A stretch of DNA of 64,000 nt. Source: an uncultured Oscillibacter sp. GTDB lineage: Bacteria > Bacillota > Clostridia > Oscillospirales > Oscillospiraceae. Made by a program: the position numbers and the translations under genes. This document shows positions 16,998 to 24,421 of this stretch, in pieces (position 1 is the stretch's first letter; each line of letters opens with the position of its first letter). Where the stretch lies: positions 37,756 through 101,755 of the forward strand of contig CAJUCO010000006.1 of assembly GCA_910585245.1 (NCBI GenBank), given 5' to 3'. The notes below the pieces were generated by a model, which had not been told where the DNA came from, ran no database searches, and saw nothing but the letters and a program-made list of their open reading frames with translations.

Positions 16998-17246
16998 TTA
17001 TGTGGTCTCCAGGATAGCCGCCAGGGCGTCCAGCGCCTCCCCGGCGTCAGATCCCTCTGCGTTCAGCGCCACCTCGCCCTGGTCCCGCATCAGGGAGAGG
17101 AAGCCCAAAAGACTCTTGGCATTGACACAGTGCCCGTCTCTGGCAATGGTGATTTGGCTGGCAAAGCCACTGGCCGCCTTGATGAAACTGGTGGCGACCC
17201 GGTCCAGCTGGTCCTCCGGAATTTGTACGACTGCCGTGCGCTTCAT
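16998..17246 (-). CDS. HPr-like domain protein lacking the active-site histidine
   Basis: An 82-residue protein with the HPr fold pattern: a first strand KRTAVVQI, an ASGFASQITI segment, and CVNAKSLLGFLSLMRDQGEVALNAEGSDAGEALDAL. The NAKSLLGFLSL stretch corresponds to the Ser46 region (NAKSIMG in HPr), with the serine present. The GxHARPA loop that carries the phosphorylated His15 is absent, so it cannot act as a normal PTS phosphocarrier. It may be a regulatory HPr like Crh, phosphorylated only on the serine. It is a single minus-strand gene with no PTS genes near. Confidence 0.75.
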   Translation of the reverse strand: MKRTAVVQIPEDQLDRVATSFIKAASGFASQITIARDGHCVNAKSLLGFLSLMRDQGEVALNAEGSDAGEALDALAAILETT

Positions 17247-17416
17247 TTACCCACTCCGTTCCGTCAAATACTTAGGAGTTAGTATACCACGCTTTCCGGA
17301 AGATGCCAATTTTTATTAAAGAAATTTCCCCACCCAAATCGCATTTTCGTCGTCTGCCCAAAAATGCGCCGGGAGAGCGGGAGAGAAATTGTGAGAAACT
17401 CTAAAGATTCTATTTT

Positions 17417-17457
17417 GGGGAAAGTCCTTGAAACTCTAGGCGTTCAAGGGTTTCCCC
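17417..17457. repeat. Imperfect inverted repeat next to an integrase remnant
   Basis: GGGGAAAGTCCTTGAA (17417-17432) pairs with TTCAAGGGTTTCCCC (17443-17457), forming a long hairpin. It resembles the terminators that follow tyrosine integrases elsewhere in the window and lies downstream of the integrase remnant on the minus strand. Confidence 0.6.
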
Positions 17458-17548
17458 GTTTCGTTTTCCCTTCGGTTTCTCCTACAGGCGGAAAGACGCT
17501 TGATAAACGCATCCCTCCTCTCAGCACACTCTTGCCGCGTCTTCTCCC

Positions 17549-17623
17549 TTGCGTGCGGCCATAGACATCCAGCGCAAAAGCAGCGGAGGCGCGGGCCGGA
17601 TTGTTTTGTCCCGTCTTGATCTT
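17549..17623 (-). pseudogene. Remnant of a tyrosine integrase C-terminus
   Basis: The minus-strand translation reads KIKTGQNNPARASAAFALDV followed by YGRTQ. It lines up with IKTVQGNLGHATAAFTLNIY of the integrase at 1098-2300, including the position of the nucleophilic tyrosine. The conserved histidine is lost (GHA to ARA) and no N-terminal integrase sequence remains upstream. The 500-base region 17247-17746 holds only this scrap, the hairpin at 17417-17457 and the terminator at 17663-17700; I see no intact gene there. Confidence 0.55.
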
Positions 17624-17662
17624 CGCCTTGGTAGAGGTTTGGAATTTCGGTTGATAAAGAGG

Positions 17663-17700
17663 AAAAATCACCCGCTTCCCCAGGGAAGCGGGTGATTTTG
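17663..17700. terminator. Terminator downstream of the GGGtGRT gene
   Basis: AAAAATCACCCGCTTCCC and GGGAAGCGGGTGATTTT form a perfect long stem with a two-base loop, flanked by A and T tracts. It lies 47 bases beyond the stop of the minus-strand gene at 17747. Confidence 0.9.
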
Positions 17701-17746
17701 TTCTCTTGATAGCCTTCCGAAAACAGGCGGTTTTCCGCGCCGTTTC

Positions 17747-18745
17747 TTACTTCTTGCTCTCCTCCACGGCCACGGCCACCGCAACGGTAGCGCCCACCAT
17801 GGGGTTGTTGCCCATGCCCAGGAAGCCCATCATCTCCACGTGAGCGGGGACGGAGGAGCTGCCGGCAAACTGGGCGTCGGAGTGCATCCGGCCCATGGTG
17901 TCCGTCATACCGTAAGAAGCGGGACCGGCGGCCATGTTGTCCGGGTGCAGCGTGCGGCCGGTGCCGCCGCCGGAGGCCACGGAGAAGTATTTCTTTCCCT
18001 GCTCATAGCACTCTTTTTTATAGGTGCCCGCCACAGGGTGCTGGAAGCGGGTGGGGTTGGTGGAGTTTCCGGTGATGGACACGTCCACGCCCTCCAGGTG
18101 CATGATGGCCACGCCCTCCCGGACGTCGTCCGCGCCATAGCAGCGGACGTTTGCCCGCTCGCCCTCGGAGTAGCGGGTCTCTTTGACCACCTTCACCTCT
18201 CCGGTGCCGTAGTCAAATTGGGTCTGGACATAGGTGAAACCGTTGATCCGGCTGATGATCTGGGCGGCGTCCTTGCCCAGGCCGTTGAGGATGACCCGGA
18301 GGGGTTCCTTGCGGGCCTTGTTGGCGTTGCGGACGATGCCGATGGCGCCCTCGGCGGCGGCGAAGGACTCGTGGCCCGCCAGGAAGGCGAAGCACTTGGT
18401 CTCGTCCCGCAGCAGCATGGCGCCCAGGTTGCCGTGGCCCAGGCCAACCTTGCGGTCCTCGGCCACGGAGCCGGGGATGCAGAAGGCCTGGAGGCCCTCG
18501 CCAATGGCCTCGGCGGCCTCGGCGGCGGTGGCCACGTTCTTTTTCAGCGCGATGGCCGCGCCCACGCAGTAGGCCCAGCAGGCGTTTTCAAAGCAGATGG
18601 GCTGGATGCCCTTTACAATCTCATAGGGGTCGAAACCGGCGGCCTTGCAGATCTCCCGGCACTCCTCCACGGTCTTGATTCCGTACTGAGACAGGACGGA
18701 ATTGATCTTCTCGATTCTTCTCTCGTAGCTTTCAAACAGAGCCAT
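17747..18745 (-). CDS. GGGtGRT protein
   Basis: A 332-residue protein with the signature SGGGTGRTLHPDN (about 270-283) that names the family. It also has a conserved EICKAAGFDPYEIVKGIQPI N-terminus and FENACWAYCVGAA. Family members occur in anaerobes, almost always beside an Fe-S scaffold-like protein, and their biochemical role is not established. Here the scaffold gene ends 19 bases upstream, giving a two-gene operon from the promoter at 19539-19567. No signal peptide is visible. AGGAGGAATTG precedes the ATG. Confidence 0.9.
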   Translation of the reverse strand: MALFESYERRIEKINSVLSQYGIKTVEECREICKAAGFDPYEIVKGIQPICFENACWAYCVGAAIALKKNVATAAEAAEAIGEGLQAFCIPGSVAEDRKVGLGHGNLGAMLLRDETKCFAFLAGHESFAAAEGAIGIVRNANKARKEPLRVILNGLGKDAAQIISRINGFTYVQTQFDYGTGEVKVVKETRYSEGERANVRCYGADDVREGVAIMHLEGVDVSITGNSTNPTRFQHPVAGTYKKECYEQGKKYFSVASGGGTGRTLHPDNMAAGPASYGMTDTMGRMHSDAQFAGSSSVPAHVEMMGFLGMGNNPMVGATVAVAVAVEESKK

Positions 18746-18764
18746 TTCTCAATTCCTCCTTTTC

Positions 18765-19457
18765 TTACTCGTGACGGGGGTCGATATATTTGGCGGCCCC
18801 GTCAAACTGGCCGTAGTGGCCTTTGGCCTTTTCCAGGGCCTCGTTGGCGTCCGTTCCCTTTTTGATGGCGTCCATCATTTTGCCCAGGTTCACAAATTCA
18901 TAGCCGATGATTTCCTCGTCCTTGTTCAGGGCAATGCGGGTGACATAGCCCTCCGCCATCTCCAGATACCGGGGGCCCTTGGCCTTGGTGCCGAACATGG
19001 TGCCCACCTGGCTCCGAAGACCCTTGCCCAAATCCTCCAGGGACGCGCCGATGGGCAGTCCCCCCTCGGAGAACGCCGTCTGGGTCCGGCCGTAGACGAT
19101 TTGGAGGAACAGCTCCCGCATGGCGGTGTTGATGGCGTCGCACACCAGGTCCGTGTTCAGGGCCTCCAACAGGGTCTTGCCGATGAGGATCTCAGAGGCC
19201 ATGGCGGCGGAGTGGGTCATACCGGAGCAGCCCAAAGTCTCCACCAGCGCCTCTTCAATGACGCCGTCCTTGACGTTCAAAGTCAGCTTGCACGCGCCCT
19301 GCTGGGGGGCGCACCAGCCCACGCCGTGGGTGAGGCCGGAAATGTCTTTGATCTCCTTGGCCTGGACCCACTTGCCCTCCTCAGGGATGGGGGCGGGACC
19401 GTGGTACGCGCCCTTGGCGACGGGGCACATATTTTGCACTTCGGTGGAATAGATCAT
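18765..19457 (-). CDS. Iron-sulfur cluster assembly scaffold-like protein
   Basis: A 230-residue IscU/NifU-N-like protein. Candidate ligand cysteines are in GVGWCAPQQGACKLTL (about 48-55) and ETLGCSGMTHSAAMASEIL (about 75). The extended C-terminus (GYEFVNLGKMMDAIKKG) is typical of the version that travels with GGGtGRT proteins. The start at 19457 (MIYSTEVQNMCPVAKGAYHG) follows AAAGGA; longer in-frame extensions run through the promoter and are rejected. The gene leads the two-gene operon. Whether it builds clusters for a dedicated client or interacts with the GGGtGRT protein is unknown. Confidence 0.85.
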   Translation of the reverse strand: MIYSTEVQNMCPVAKGAYHGPAPIPEEGKWVQAKEIKDISGLTHGVGWCAPQQGACKLTLNVKDGVIEEALVETLGCSGMTHSAAMASEILIGKTLLEALNTDLVCDAINTAMRELFLQIVYGRTQTAFSEGGLPIGASLEDLGKGLRSQVGTMFGTKAKGPRYLEMAEGYVTRIALNKDEEIIGYEFVNLGKMMDAIKKGTDANEALEKAKGHYGQFDGAAKYIDPRHE

Positions 19458-19538
19458 AGTCGTCCAATCCTTTCTTTTTTTGTATTTGTTCGGGGACCCG
19501 CCGGAGTCCTGGGCCTCCCGGAGTTTCGCGCGCCTCAT

Positions 19539-19567
19539 ATTATATCGGTAAACGATTACCTTGTCAA
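19539..19567 (-). promoter_or_regulatory. Promoter with operator-like spacer for the scaffold/GGGtGRT operon
   Basis: On the minus strand TTGACA (19562-19567) and TATAAT (19539-19544) are 17 bases apart. The spacer contains GGTAATCGTTTACC, a near-palindrome with a central CG like LacI-family operators. A bound repressor would block the polymerase directly. Confidence 0.8.
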
Positions 19568-19594
19568 GGAGGGAGATCTGACCTTTCCGCATAT

Positions 19595-20197
19595 TCACTG
19601 GGCTTTTTCGTAGATTTCCGCCCGGTAACGGAAGGTGGACAGGGGCATCCCGCACTTTCTTGCCGCCGCCGTTCCGGTAATCATCCCGGATTTCCACTGT
19701 TGATAGGCATGGTGGTAACTCTCTGGCAGGGGTCTTGGCGGCCGGCCAAACCGGACGCCCCGGGCCTTTGCCGCGGCGATGCCCTCCGCCTGCCGCCGGC
19801 GGATGTTGCTCCGCTCGTTTTCCGCCACGAAGGACAGCACCTGCAAAACGATGTCGCTGAGGAAGGTTCCCATCAGGTCCTTACCCCTGCGAGTGTCCAG
19901 CAGCGGCATATCCAGCACCACAATGTCAACTCTCTTCTCCTTGGTGAGAATTCTCCACTGGTTTTGAATCTCCTCGTAATTCCGCCCCAGCCGGTCAATG
20001 CTCTTGACATAGAGCAAATCGTCCGCCTTCAGCCTTTTGATCAGGCGCTTGTATTGTGGGCGGTCAAAATCCTTGCCGGACTGTTTGTCCATGAAGATAT
20101 TCCCCTCCGGAACCGCCGCCTCTCGCAAGGCAATCAACTGCCGGTCCTCGTTTTGCTCCCGGGTACTGACCCGGATATACCCATATGTATTGGAAAT
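19595..20197 (-). CDS. Small serine recombinase (resolvase/invertase)
   Basis: A 200-residue site-specific recombinase. The catalytic serine is in YGYIRVSTREQNEDRQ (about residue 10), with DRLGRNYEEI, VLDMPLLDTR and ENERSNIRRRQAEGIAAAKARG completing the resolvase domain. A C-terminal helix-turn-helix (GTAAARKCGMPLSTFRYR) binds DNA. The apparent start is ATT at 20197, directly behind AAGGAGGAGG; no ATG, GTG or TTG lies in frame near that site. The next ATG (20371) would add 58 non-conserved residues. The domain starts only four residues in, so ATT initiation is likely. Possibly a lone remnant of a transposon or an invertase. Confidence 0.8.
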   Translation of the reverse strand: MSNTYGYIRVSTREQNEDRQLIALREAAVPEGNIFMDKQSGKDFDRPQYKRLIKRLKADDLLYVKSIDRLGRNYEEIQNQWRILTKEKRVDIVVLDMPLLDTRRGKDLMGTFLSDIVLQVLSFVAENERSNIRRRQAEGIAAAKARGVRFGRPPRPLPESYHHAYQQWKSGMITGTAAARKCGMPLSTFRYRAEIYEKAQ

Positions 20198-20470
20198 GGT
20201 CCCCCTCCTCCTTTCGGGCGTGTTTGAATCCTTTCCGTCCTGGCGTCCATTCCGGTCCTCCTTTCGTGTGGGCCCTCCGCGCCTCCGGGCCGCCAGAAAA
20301 GCCGGAAGCGCGAAAGGACCCACCTTGCACAGGAAGCCTGCCCTTCCGGGCCCTTTTGCGGCATTTCCCATTTGTATAGCCCCCTGTAAAACTGGAGATA
20401 TTGTAACAGCTCAAGGGATTTTTACATAGATTGGACGGGGATAAAGATGGGTAAATATCCAAAAGTTTTC

Positions 20471-20491
20471 ACATTTGGAAACATTTGGAAG
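20471..20491. repeat. Short direct repeat upstream of the recombinase
   Basis: ACATTTGGAA occurs twice in a row (20471-20491). The rest of 20198-20734 holds no gene. The repeat could be part of a recombinase-binding region, but this is weakly supported. Confidence 0.3.
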
Positions 20492-20666
20492 ACAAGGTCT
20501 GGAAGCAAAAACGGTCTGGGGCGGGAGCGTTCCAGGCACTTTTGGGGCACATTTCCGCTGCCAGCGCTGGATAGGCTTTGTTCTTAACATCCGCCCTCGC
20601 AGATGGGAGGCGCCACGTGGAAGCAGGGGATGAAAAAAAGCCCATCAAGGCAAAAAGAAAGCGCCC

Positions 20667-20690
20667 GCGAAGATCGCGGGCGCTGCTTTT
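20667..20690 (-). terminator. Terminator hairpin downstream of ilvE
   Basis: GCGCCCGCGA and TCGCGGGCGC pair around a short loop, with AAAAAGAAA on the ilvE-distal side that gives a U-rich tail on the minus strand. Confidence 0.75.
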
Positions 20691-20734
20691 ACGGATTTCA
20701 AACGGTTAGTTAAAGGGGGGGCGGCGGGTTTTCC

Positions 20735-21811
20735 TCAGCCCTTGCACACGGGCACAATCCAGCCCTTGGTATCGGGGATTTTGCCCCACTGCATTCCGGT
20801 CATAGTGTCGTAGAGCTTCTGCGTCACAGGGCCTATTTTCCCGTCATTGATGAAAACCTTGTCTCCCTTCCAGTCCAGCTCCTTCACCGGGGAAATCACG
20901 GCGGCGGTTCCGGTGCCAAAGACCTCTTCCAACCGGCCCTCGTGGCCCGCCTTCATCACGTCAGCAATGGCCAGGGGGCCCTCCACCACGTCAATGCCCC
21001 AATCCTTCAAAAGCTCGATGCAGCTTCTCCGGGTGACGCCGGGGAGCACCGTGCCTGTGCAGGCCGCGGTGTAGACGGTTCCGTCGATTTTGAAGAGGAT
21101 GTTCATGCTGCCCACTTCCTCGACGTACTTTTTCTCCACACCGTCCAGCCACAGCACCTGGGCAAAGCCCTTGCGCTCAGCCTCCTCTCCGGCTTTGATG
21201 GACGCGGCGTAGTTTCCGCCGCACTTGGTGAAGCCCGTCAGGCCCGGGGCGGCCCGGATATACTCGTCCTCCACGTAGATGCGCACCGGGTCGATGCCCT
21301 CAGCATAATACGCGCCGGAGGGGGCGCAGATGACGCAGAAGGTGTAATGCTTGCTGGCGTGGACGCCAAGGCCCACGTCGGTGGCAAAGACAAAGGGACG
21401 GATATACAAGGATGCGCCGTCAATGTGGGGCACCCAATCCTTCTCCACTTCCACCAGGGCCTTTACCGCCTGGACAAAGTCGTCCACGGGAACCAGAGGG
21501 ATGCACATCCGTTCAGAGGAGTCCTGCATCCGCTGGGCGTTGCACTCCGGGCGGAAGAGCTGGATGGTGTCATCCGCTGTGCGGTAGGCCTTCATACCCT
21601 CGAAAAGCTCCTGGGCGTAGTGGAAGACCACGGTGGCCGGGTCCATGGGGAAGGGAGCGTAAGGGACAATGCGGGGATCATGCCAACCCTGTTCCACACT
21701 GTAGTCCATCAGGAACATATGGTCGGTGAAAATCTTGCCGAAGCCCAGCTTGTTCTCGTCGGCAGGTTTGGCTTTTGGGGCGGTGTTTTTGGTGATTTTG
21801 ATATCCAACAT
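20735..21811 (-). CDS. ilvE: Branched-chain amino acid aminotransferase
   Basis: A 358-residue class IV PLP aminotransferase, the fungal/Gram-positive long form. The start LDIKITKNTAPKAKP, the PLP lysine in GFTKCGGNYAAS (about 200), EVGSMNILFKIDG and EVFGTGTAAVISPV are characteristic. It interconverts leucine, isoleucine and valine with their 2-oxoacids, the substrates of the VOR enzyme encoded 2 kb away. The ATG at 21811 has GGAG ten bases upstream; a GTG three codons earlier is the less likely alternative. It is a single-gene unit with its own strong promoter and terminator. Confidence 0.95.
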   Translation of the reverse strand: MLDIKITKNTAPKAKPADENKLGFGKIFTDHMFLMDYSVEQGWHDPRIVPYAPFPMDPATVVFHYAQELFEGMKAYRTADDTIQLFRPECNAQRMQDSSERMCIPLVPVDDFVQAVKALVEVEKDWVPHIDGASLYIRPFVFATDVGLGVHASKHYTFCVICAPSGAYYAEGIDPVRIYVEDEYIRAAPGLTGFTKCGGNYAASIKAGEEAERKGFAQVLWLDGVEKKYVEEVGSMNILFKIDGTVYTAACTGTVLPGVTRRSCIELLKDWGIDVVEGPLAIADVMKAGHEGRLEEVFGTGTAAVISPVKELDWKGDKVFINDGKIGPVTQKLYDTMTGMQWGKIPDTKGWIVPVCKG

Positions 21812-21905
21812 TGCGAACACTCTCCTGTTATGAATGATATGTATTAGGGCGGAGTCCCAGCCGGGTGGGGCGGTGGCCGCCGGGCCCGGTTTTGCGCTTT
21901 AAACG

Positions 21906-21934
21906 ATTATATGCTTGCCAGGGGACAAAGTCAA
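21906..21934 (-). promoter_or_regulatory. Promoter of ilvE
   Basis: On the minus strand TTGACT (21929-21934) and TATAAT (21906-21911) lie 17 bases apart. TAAACGATTA overlaps the -10, the same decamer as in the spacer of the 19539-19567 promoter. No T-box leader is visible in the 95-base 5' UTR. Confidence 0.8.
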
Positions 21935-21965
21935 TGGTTTTTCTTGATCCTGGAGTGATAGGGGG

Positions 21966-22016
21966 TTGCTCGCCCTTGTGGGCGGGGGCGGATTTCAGCC
22001 ATGAAGATGGCTGATT
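21966..22016 (+). repeat. Palindromic dispersed repeat, copy B
   Basis: TTGCTCGCCCTTGTGGGCGG, then GGATTTCAGCCAT and ATGGCTGATTC, matches copy A at 6724-6777 in opposite orientation, with two adjacent hairpins. The rest of the gene-free stretch to 22447 is GC-rich and contains further small hairpins (for example around AAATCCTCAGATTTTG at 22075-22091), but I see no gene. Confidence 0.65.
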
Positions 22017-22447
22017 CTTTGCACCCCCCATTTTCTCTTTTTCTTCCAGAAGAAAAACAGAGGGGCCCCCGCAAAATCCTCAGATTTTGTGGGGAGAGGA
22101 GGAAGGAACGGAGCAGAGCGGAGTCCTCGCCGTCAGGCGGGGACGGAGTGGGCGGAGTTTCTTCCGACGACGGGCCGTGCACGGTCCAAAAGAGAAAAAG
22201 AAGTATACGCCCTGCGGGGGACGAGGGACGGGGGCGCGCCTGGAGTCTGGATGACAAGTACGAATTGACCTGCCCGCGGCGTAGTGCGGGCGAGGGTTTT
22301 GGAAGTCGTCGAATGGACTCCCTTCTCTTTTCGCTGCCGCTGATACTCCGGTAAACGAACCTGTGGGGGCAACCCTTGCCAAGCCCTTTTTCCCATGGTA
22401 TCATACGATCAAAATTTCCGCTCCCCGGAGCGGGAAAGGATGTGCCT

Positions 22448-23065
22448 ATGAGCCGAAAACCCCTGGCCCCTGTCCTGGCCTTGCTCCTCCTGCTCCTTGG
22501 CTGTGGAAGCCCGCCCCTTACCCCGGAGGAGGAGGCCCATGCCGCCTACATGGCCCTATTGGCTGGAGACGCTTCCCTTCTGGGAGACCAGGCCCAGTAT
22601 GTAGAACCCTATTTCTCCGCCTTCGCGGAGCTGGAATATCTCTTGATGGACCTGGATGGAGACGGCACAGAGGAACTCCTGGTACAATGGGTGGAGGAAC
22701 CCGGCTCTTACAACGGCGTTTTTCACTACGAAAACGGCGCCGTGGCTGTCTGGCAGAACGACGGAGCGGAGCTTAGCTGCCGGGACTACCCCCTCCGGGA
22801 CGGAACCATGGTCCGCCAATACGACTACGGCGGAAGCAGTTTCCGGCTGTTTCGCTATCTCCCCGGCGGGGAAACGGAGGACACGGCTCTGCTATACGTC
22901 CGGACCGCCCCGGACAACGACGGTGATCTTCGTCCTTACCCTTACTATGAGGTGGACGGCAAGGAGGTGGACGAAGCCGCCTTCCAGGCCGTCCTGGAGG
23001 AGCTGGTCACAGACCGGCTGGTTCCCCGGGGGGACTGGATTCCCCGAAACCTGCCGGAGGACTGA
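22448..23065 (+). CDS. Lipoprotein of unknown function
   Basis: A 205-residue exported lipoprotein. A short lysine/arginine start and leucine-rich core lead to the lipobox LLLGC, with Cys19 as the lipidation site. A VEPYFSAFAELEYLLMDLDGDGTEELLVQW segment (shown here only as a DLDGDGTEE loop, about 78-86) resembles an EF-hand/FG-GAP type calcium-binding loop found in surface proteins. AAAGGATG precedes the ATG, and a longer in-frame start would place residues before the signal peptide. Function is not recognised. It stands alone between a long non-coding region and the convergent vor operon. Confidence 0.75.
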   Translation: MSRKPLAPVLALLLLLLGCGSPPLTPEEEAHAAYMALLAGDASLLGDQAQYVEPYFSAFAELEYLLMDLDGDGTEELLVQWVEEPGSYNGVFHYENGAVAVWQNDGAELSCRDYPLRDGTMVRQYDYGGSSFRLFRYLPGGETEDTALLYVRTAPDNDGDLRPYPYYEVDGKEVDEAAFQAVLEELVTDRLVPRGDWIPRNLPED

Positions 23066-23084
23066 CACTCCGCCGGAGAACAGC

Positions 23085-23113
23085 AAAGGGGGAGAGCAGC
23101 CCCTCCCCCTTCC
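23085..23113. terminator. Hairpin between the lipoprotein gene and the vor operon
   Basis: AAAGGGGGAG and CTCCCCCTT pair around a short loop. It lies between convergent stops and can serve both directions; the T tract is short. Confidence 0.5.
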
Positions 23114-23132
23114 CCGTTTATGGCGGTCCGGC

Positions 23133-23675
23133 TCAGGCGGGCTTTCCGCAGGCCATGCCTTTACGCAGGGCCTCCAGGTTCAACGGAACCAGCTTCGCCT
23201 TTTTGCCGGTAAACATCTCGGTAATCATGGTCTCGATGGTCTCTTGCTTCAGCGCCCCCGTGGCGGCCACGTAGGCCCCCAGCATGACCATGTTGGCTAC
23301 CTTGGGGTTACCCAGTTCCGCGGCGATCTCGTCGCAGGGGACATAGACCGCCGTCACATCCTCCCGGCTCACCTGGTCGGGGATGATGCTGCTGTTGACA
23401 AACACCGTGCCCCCCGGGGCCACGACGGGCTCGAACTTGGCCAGGGCCGCCCGGTTCATGGCCACCACCTCGCTGGGCCGCTCCACCAGAGGGGCTCCAA
23501 TCCGCCCGTCACTGATGATCACCGTGCAGTTGGCGGTGCCGCCCCGCATTTCCGGGCCATAGGAGGGCACCCAGGAGGCCTCCAGGTCCTCCGCCACGGC
23601 GGCCTCCACCAGATTCTTGCCGATGGACATGACGCCCTGTCCGCCAAAGCCGGACAGAATCACTTCCTTTTTCAT
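23133..23675 (-). CDS. 2-oxoacid:ferredoxin oxidoreductase, gamma subunit
   Basis: A 180-residue subunit of the VOR/KOR type. The ILSGFGGQGVMSIGKNLVEAA N-terminus (given in part: SGFGGQGVMSIGKNL) and WVPSYGPEMRGGTANC are characteristic. With the alpha, beta and ferredoxin subunits encoded upstream it makes the complete four-subunit enzyme, which oxidises branched 2-oxoacids to acyl-CoA and CO2 with ferredoxin, or runs in reverse. It is the last gene of the operon, one base after the beta gene. The alternative 2-oxoglutarate specificity cannot be excluded from this subunit. Confidence 0.9.
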   Translation of the reverse strand: MKKEVILSGFGGQGVMSIGKNLVEAAVAEDLEASWVPSYGPEMRGGTANCTVIISDGRIGAPLVERPSEVVAMNRAALAKFEPVVAPGGTVFVNSSIIPDQVSREDVTAVYVPCDEIAAELGNPKVANMVMLGAYVAATGALKQETIETMITEMFTGKKAKLVPLNLEALRKGMACGKPA

Positions 23676-23676
23676 C

Positions 23677-24420
23677 TCACATCGCCTCCGTATCCTTGAT
23701 AACTCCCAGGGGATAGTACGCGGCCATATGCTCCATCAGCCACTGGTTGGCCTCGTCAATCTCCATGCCCCAGTTGGTGGGACAGGCCGCCAGCACCTCC
23801 ACAAAGGTAAACCCGTCCCCGGCCATCTGCCGCTGGAAGGCCTTTTTCAGGGCCTTTTTCGCCTTGTTCAGGTGGGGGATGTCCGTGGCGCAGACCCGCT
23901 CTGCATAGACGCAGCCGTCCAGGGTCGCCAGCATCTCCGCCACCCGGATGGGCATACCCGCCTGTTCCTTGGTGCGGCCCAGGGGGGCGGTGGTGGCCTT
24001 TTGGCCGATGAGGGTGGTGGGGGCCATTTGGCCACCCGTCATGCCGTAGATGGCGTTATTGATAAAGATGGTGGTGAATTTCTCTCCCCGCATGGCGGCG
24101 TGAACGATTTCCGCCGCGCCGATGGAGGCCAGGTCCCCGTCCCCCTGGTAGGTGAAGACGGGCTGAGTGGGATGGGTCCGCTTCACGGCGGTGGCCACCG
24201 CCGGGGCCCGTCCGTGGGCCGCCTCGATGGTGTCGAAGGAGAAGTAGTTTCCCGCGAAGACGGCGCAGCCCACAGGGCAAATGCCGATCGCCGTCCCCAG
24301 GGCGTCCATCTCCTCCAGAATCTCGCCGATAAGCTTATGTACGATGCCGTGGGCACAGCCGGGGCAGTAATGGAGCTCCGTGTCCTGGAGGCCCTTGGTC
24401 TTTTGATAAATTGCCGTCAT
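23677..24420 (-). CDS. 2-oxoacid:ferredoxin oxidoreductase, beta (TPP-binding) subunit
   Basis: A 247-residue thiamine-diphosphate subunit. The TPP site is in TYQGDGDLASIG and FINNAIYGMTGGQ (about 88-120), with cluster or cofactor cysteines in HYCPGCAHG and GICPVGCAVF. The start at 24420 follows the alpha subunit stop by one base; longer in-frame starts run inside the alpha gene. Cysteine pairs near the N-terminus fit ligands of an Fe-S cluster in this subunit class. Confidence 0.92.
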   Translation of the reverse strand: MTAIYQKTKGLQDTELHYCPGCAHGIVHKLIGEILEEMDALGTAIGICPVGCAVFAGNYFSFDTIEAAHGRAPAVATAVKRTHPTQPVFTYQGDGDLASIGAAEIVHAAMRGEKFTTIFINNAIYGMTGGQMAPTTLIGQKATTAPLGRTKEQAGMPIRVAEMLATLDGCVYAERVCATDIPHLNKAKKALKKAFQRQMAGDGFTFVEVLAACPTNWGMEIDEANQWLMEHMAAYYPLGVIKDTEAM

Positions 24421-24421
24421 G

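Noticed and set aside
17364..17564. Small plus-strand ORF of 66 codons
   Set aside because: No ribosome site, no codon bias, and it runs through the integrase-type hairpin.
21812..21905. T-box leader in front of ilvE
   Set aside because: The 95-base leader lacks the T-box sequence, a specifier stem and a terminator.
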